Assembly: GCA_902491055.1 (NCBI GenBank)
Contig: CABUGI010000081.1
Span: forward strand, 1 to 8,465
DNA from: an uncultured Collinsella sp.
Lineage (GTDB): Bacteria > Actinomycetota > Coriobacteriia > Coriobacteriales > Coriobacteriaceae
Reading direction: 5' to 3'
Length of the DNA: 8,465 bases
Below are positions 5,716 to 8,465 of the stretch, piece after piece. Both the position numbers and the translations under genes were made by a program. Under the pieces are notes generated by a model. The model was not told the origin of the DNA, searched no databases, and saw nothing but the letters and a program-made list of their open reading frames with translations. Position 1 is the stretch's first letter; each line of letters begins with the position of its first letter.

Positions 5716-6686
5716 CGGTCACGTACGCGCTTCTCGCGCACATCATCATAAGTATCGTATGCCTCGACGATACGTCCCACCAAGGCATGGCGCACCACGT
5801 CGGCACGCTTGAGGTGCGAAAATGCGACATCATCGACACGGCCCAAAATCTTCTCGACATCCGCCAAGCCACCACGACGACCCACCAGGTCACGCTGGCT
5901 CAGGTCGCCGGTAATCACGAACTTGGAGTTGAAGCCCAGGCGCGTCAGGAACATCTTCATCTGCTCGGGCGTGGTATTTTGCGCCTCGTCGAGCACCACG
6001 AAGGCATCACTCAGCGTGCGGCCGCGCATGTAGGCAAGCGGGGCGATCTCGATCACGCCGCGCTCCATAAGCTCATCGGTGCGCTCGCGATCCATCATGT
6101 CAAAAAGGGCGTCGTAAAGCGGACGCATGTAGGGATCGATCTTTTCCTCGAGGGTGCCAGGCAAAAAGCCCAGATTCTCCCCCGCCTCGACAACCGGACG
6201 CGTCAAGATCAGACGGCCCACCTCGTGACGCTTGAGCGCGGCAACGGCGAGCGCCATGGCCAGATAGGTCTTACCGGTACCGGCAGGACCCAAGCCAAAC
6301 GTGATGGTATGCGAGCGGATGGCATCCACATAGCGCTTTTGCCCGAGCGTCTTGGGGCGAATGACGCGGCCGCGATACGAAAGCAGTACGTCATCGCGAA
6401 GCGACGTAGCCTCGTGCTCACCGTCGCGCAAGACGGCCAGGCAGCGAGAGACATCGTCGGCAGACAGCGTGCGCCCGGCGGCCGCCTCGCGAAAAGCGTG
6501 CTCGAAAAAGCGCGCCACGAGTTCGACCTCGTCCGGGTCGCCGCTCACGGAGATGCTATCGCCACGGGCGACCACATGAGCGCGAACCAAGCTCTCGAGC
6601 GCACGAAGGACGCCGTCGCCGGCGCCCAAAACGCGCGAGGGATCAATCCCCTCGGGAACGGTAAGTCTAATCTTCGAGGCTTCCAT
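5700..6686 (-). CDS. phoH: PhoH family P-loop ATPase (YbeZ type)
   Basis: A cytoplasmic P-loop ATPase related to superfamily 1 helicases and linked to RNA metabolism as the partner of YbeY; its exact reaction is not settled. The 328-residue product has an N-terminal KH-like region (about 5-75). The PhoH core follows: PKTLGQKRYVDAI (111-123), Walker A GPAGTGKT (133-140), LTRPVVEAGENLGFLPG (161-177) and Walker B FVVLDEAQNTTPEQMKMFLTR (229-249). Then comes VITGDLSQRDL (257-267), the probable sensor region. The ATG at 6686 is preceded by GGGAGG three nt away, a short spacing, and starts 20 nt inside the 3' end of mtaB. An upstream in-frame ATG at 6791 would overlap mtaB by 125 nt and encode non-family sequence, so it is rejected. 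The C-terminal residues 316-328 are basic. Its 3' end overlaps ybeY. Confidence 0.96.
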   Translation of the reverse strand: MEASKIRLTVPEGIDPSRVLGAGDGVLRALESLVRAHVVARGDSISVSGDPDEVELVARFFEHAFREAAAGRTLSADDVSRCLAVLRDGEHEATSLRDDVLLSYRGRVIRPKTLGQKRYVDAIRSHTITFGLGPAGTGKTYLAMALAVAALKRHEVGRLILTRPVVEAGENLGFLPGTLEEKIDPYMRPLYDALFDMMDRERTDELMERGVIEIAPLAYMRGRTLSDAFVVLDEAQNTTPEQMKMFLTRLGFNSKFVITGDLSQRDLVGRRGGLADVEKILGRVDDVAFSHLKRADVVRHALVGRIVEAYDTYDDVREKRVRDRKESR

Positions 6687-7959
6687 GAACCTCCCTGCGT
6701 GCATGGACCAAGCCGGAATCATCGACTCCGATGATAGCAACATCGAACAGGCACGGGGCTGTAAGTCCACAGGTATCGTCAAGACGGGCATGATGGAACG
6801 AGCCGAGCGTCAGGTTGTCGCCATACTCGAGCACCGCACGCTCGACCGTGCCCACACGGCGGCGGGCATCGGCGATCGCAAGCTCCTGTGCGGCGGCACG
6901 CATGCGACGGCTGCGTTCGGCCATGACCTCAGGAGGTACCTGGTCGGGCATGTCGGCGGCGAGGGTGCCGGGGCGCTTGCTATAGCGAAACACGTGCATG
7001 CGCGAAAAGCCCGCGCGACGGCACAGCGCCAGCGACTCCTCGAACTCCTCGTCCGTCTCGCCAGGAAAACCGACGATGACATCGCATGAAAGAGACGCCT
7101 GGGGCAGGTTAGCGCGAATCATGCGCACCGTATCCTCAAAGGCCTCGGCACTATAGGGACGGCCCATGCGATGCAGCGTCGCCGTGCAGCCAGACTGCAC
7201 AGGCAGGTGCAAAAACGGCGCGATACGCTTCGGATAGCGAGCCATCACCTTGAGCAAGCGCTCGGAAATATCCATGGGCTCCACCGAGGAGATGCGCACG
7301 TGGGCGATCTCGGTGCGCTCCATGATGGCCTGGAGCAGCTCATCGATCTCGACATGTTCGTCGGTCGCGCTCTTGCCGTCATAGGCACCCAGGTTCACGC
7401 CGGTCAGCACGACCTCGGGCACGCCGGCCTCCTGGGCTTCACGCACCTGTTCGAGCACGGACTCGACGGGTACGGAACGCTCGGGGCCGCGGGCCTTCCA
7501 CACGATGCAATAGGTGCAGCGGTGATTGCAGCCATCCTGGATTTTCACGCCCAGCCGCGAACGGCCGAGCGCATCGACCACGTCGCCATCGCTGCAGGCG
7601 GGCACGCTATCGGATTCGACACCCAGCACCCCGCAGACGCGCTCGGCGACGTCAATCTTGGATGGTTCGGCGATCACGCGGTCGGAGAGTTCCAACAGCT
7701 CCTCGGGATGCAGGTTGACGACGCAGCCGGTTACGACCACGTAAGGCTCGCCCGGATAGGCCAGGGCGTGACGGACGGCCTTGCGGGTCTTGGCCTCGGC
7801 CTCCCCCGTCACGGCACAGGTATTGATAACGATCAGTTCGGCGTCCCGGGGCTCCACCATCGCAAAGCCCAGGCGCATAAGATCGGCAGTGATACGGTCA
7901 GACTCAACCCGATTGACACGACAACCGAGGTTGACGACGGAAATATGGGGTGCGAGCAC
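6667..7959 (-). CDS. mtaB: tRNA t6A37 methylthiotransferase MtaB
   Basis: A radical-SAM enzyme that adds a methylthio group to N6-threonylcarbamoyl-adenosine at position 37 of ANN-decoding tRNAs, giving ms2t6A. The 430-residue product shows both iron-sulfur sites. The N-terminal methylthiotransferase domain has Cys13 (NLGCRVN), Cys48 (NTCAVTG) and Cys79 (TGCVV). The radical-SAM motif CNHRCTYC has Cys144, Cys148 and Cys151. Family blocks VVLTGVNLGAYD (183-194), LPVQSGC (252-258), SCDVIVGFPGET (291-302) and the GFSRMHVFRYSKRPGT region (317-332) follow; the last ~60 residues fit a TRAM-like domain. NLGCRVN rather than the MiaB-type pattern and the lengths favour MtaB over MiaB or RimO. The start is GTG at 7959 with AAGGAG five nt upstream, overlapping the dnaJ stop (TTAAGGAG). 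It overlaps phoH by 20 nt at its 3' end. Confidence 0.95.
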   Translation of the reverse strand: MLAPHISVVNLGCRVNRVESDRITADLMRLGFAMVEPRDAELIVINTCAVTGEAEAKTRKAVRHALAYPGEPYVVVTGCVVNLHPEELLELSDRVIAEPSKIDVAERVCGVLGVESDSVPACSDGDVVDALGRSRLGVKIQDGCNHRCTYCIVWKARGPERSVPVESVLEQVREAQEAGVPEVVLTGVNLGAYDGKSATDEHVEIDELLQAIMERTEIAHVRISSVEPMDISERLLKVMARYPKRIAPFLHLPVQSGCTATLHRMGRPYSAEAFEDTVRMIRANLPQASLSCDVIVGFPGETDEEFEESLALCRRAGFSRMHVFRYSKRPGTLAADMPDQVPPEVMAERSRRMRAAAQELAIADARRRVGTVERAVLEYGDNLTLGSFHHARLDDTCGLTAPCLFDVAIIGVDDSGLVHARREVHGSLED

Positions 7960-7968
7960 ACGGGCTCC

Positions 7969-8465
7969 TTAATCGAGGATGTCGTCGAGGGCACTCTTGA
8001 TACGGTCGGTCACCGACTTCTTACCGGATGCGACGTCATCGCCCATCTCGTCGGCAAAGGCGCGAAGCAGCTCGCGCTGCTTGTTGGAGAGATTGGTGGG
8101 GACGACCACGCGCAGCTGCACGATCAGTCGACCGCGTGAGCCGCCACCGCCGATGCGCGGCATGCCGAAATTGTTGACGCTGACGGTGTCGCCGTACTGC
8201 GTACCGGCGGGGACCGTCACCTTGACGACTTCGTCGGGCATAATGCCCTCGACCTCAATCTCGCAGCCGAGCGCAGCCTGCGCAATCGAGATATCGCTCA
8301 CCAGGTACAGGTCATCACCGTTGCGCTTAAAGCGCTCATGGTCGGCAACGCGCACGTTGACGATCAGGTCGCCCGAGGGCTCGCCGCGAAGGCCTGCCTC
8401 GCCAAAGCCGCTCACGCGCAGCTGGCGACCGGTCGAAACACCGGCGGGAATATCGATGTCGATCT
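7969..8465 (-). CDS. dnaJ: Chaperone protein DnaJ, C-terminal part (runs off the window)
   Basis: A co-chaperone that delivers unfolded substrates to DnaK and stimulates its ATPase. Only the last 164 residues are present, and the frame stays open to the window edge at 8465. Visible are the end of C-terminal domain I (IPAGVSTGRQLRVSGFGEAG, then GDLIVNVRVADHERFKRNGDDL) and C-terminal domain II (QAALGCEIEVEGI, VTVPAGTQYGDTV, GRLIVQLRVVVPTNLSNKQRELL), plus a short helical tail ending DDILD. The J domain, G/F linker and any zinc-finger domain lie outside, so the type of DnaJ cannot be decided. The in-frame GTG at 8415 lies in mid-domain and is not a start. Nine nt separate it from mtaB. In many Firmicutes dnaJ is followed by prmA and rsmE before mtaB; those genes are absent here. 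Confidence 0.94.
   Translation of the reverse strand, partial: IDIDIPAGVSTGRQLRVSGFGEAGLRGEPSGDLIVNVRVADHERFKRNGDDLYLVSDISIAQAALGCEIEVEGIMPDEVVKVTVPAGTQYGDTVSVNNFGMPRIGGGGSRGRLIVQLRVVVPTNLSNKQRELLRAFADEMGDDVASGKKSVTDRIKSALDDILD

Noticed and set aside
5787..6734. 315-codon plus-strand frame opposite phoH, and the 322-codon frame at 7171-8139 opposite mtaB and dnaJ
   Set aside because: Both are antisense shadows of clearly coding genes, with compositionally biased translations and no ribosome binding site or conserved motif that I can see.
6687..6791. Longer PhoH start at the ATG at 6791
   Set aside because: It would overlap mtaB by 125 nt, adds sequence unlike the family, and the ATG at 6686 has GGGAGG just upstream.
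1..8465. Mobile elements, CRISPR arrays, toxin-antitoxin or defence genes
   Set aside because: No repeats with spacers, terminal inverted repeats, transposase or integrase motifs, or small unexplained genes were seen. Nearly all the sequence is used by recognised housekeeping genes.

Overview
The window is a single leftward block of housekeeping genes. Every convincing gene is on the minus strand, so transcription runs from high to low coordinates: dnaJ (3' part only) - mtaB - phoH (ybeZ type) - ybeY - dgkA - era - recO - rpsO - pnp. Base composition is GC-rich, and rare A/T-ending Leu and Ser codons (TTA, CTA, TCA) are largely avoided. The Shine-Dalgarno sequences are strong AAGGAG-like sites. 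Era has a TKxD G4 motif of the kind I associate with actinobacterial Era, and the gene order mixes Firmicute and actinobacterial versions of this cluster. I infer an Actinomycetota genome, most plausibly class Coriobacteriia (Collinsella-like). That assignment comes from family knowledge and overall look, not from a database search.

Right part (8465-5194): the DnaJ C-terminal substrate-binding domain runs off the window edge. It is followed by MtaB (tRNA ms2t6A37 methylthiotransferase), a PhoH/YbeZ ATPase and the YbeY endoribonuclease. Spacing is very tight: a 9-nt gap dnaJ/mtaB, a 20-nt overlap mtaB/phoH, and a 4-nt TTGA overlap phoH/ybeY with a TTG start. Middle part (5184-2962): DgkA-type lipid kinase, Era GTPase with an unusually acidic N-terminal extension, and RecO. 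Gaps are 9, 12 and 15 nt, and no promoter or terminator is evident between them. All of dnaJ-recO can be read as one polycistronic message.

Left part (2961-1): a 138-nt gap carries a weak extended -10 promoter candidate and a structured leader before rpsO (ribosomal protein S15). rpsO ends at a clear intrinsic terminator. A roughly 100-nt, hairpin-rich leader then precedes pnp (polynucleotide phosphorylase), which ends with its own intrinsic terminator. The last stretch (1-96) has no gene, but it contains a strong bulged hairpin without a T tract.

Functionally the block joins protein folding (DnaJ), tRNA modification (MtaB), rRNA maturation and ribosome assembly (YbeY, PhoH/YbeZ, Era, S15), RNA turnover (PNPase), lipid-phosphate recycling (DgkA) and recombinational repair (RecO). 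I see no mobile element, CRISPR array, phage gene or defence system, and no evidence of a new multi-gene system. The parts worth a second look are regulatory and architectural: the rpsO and pnp leaders, the Era N-terminal tail, the Arg-rich PNPase tail and the condensed gene order.
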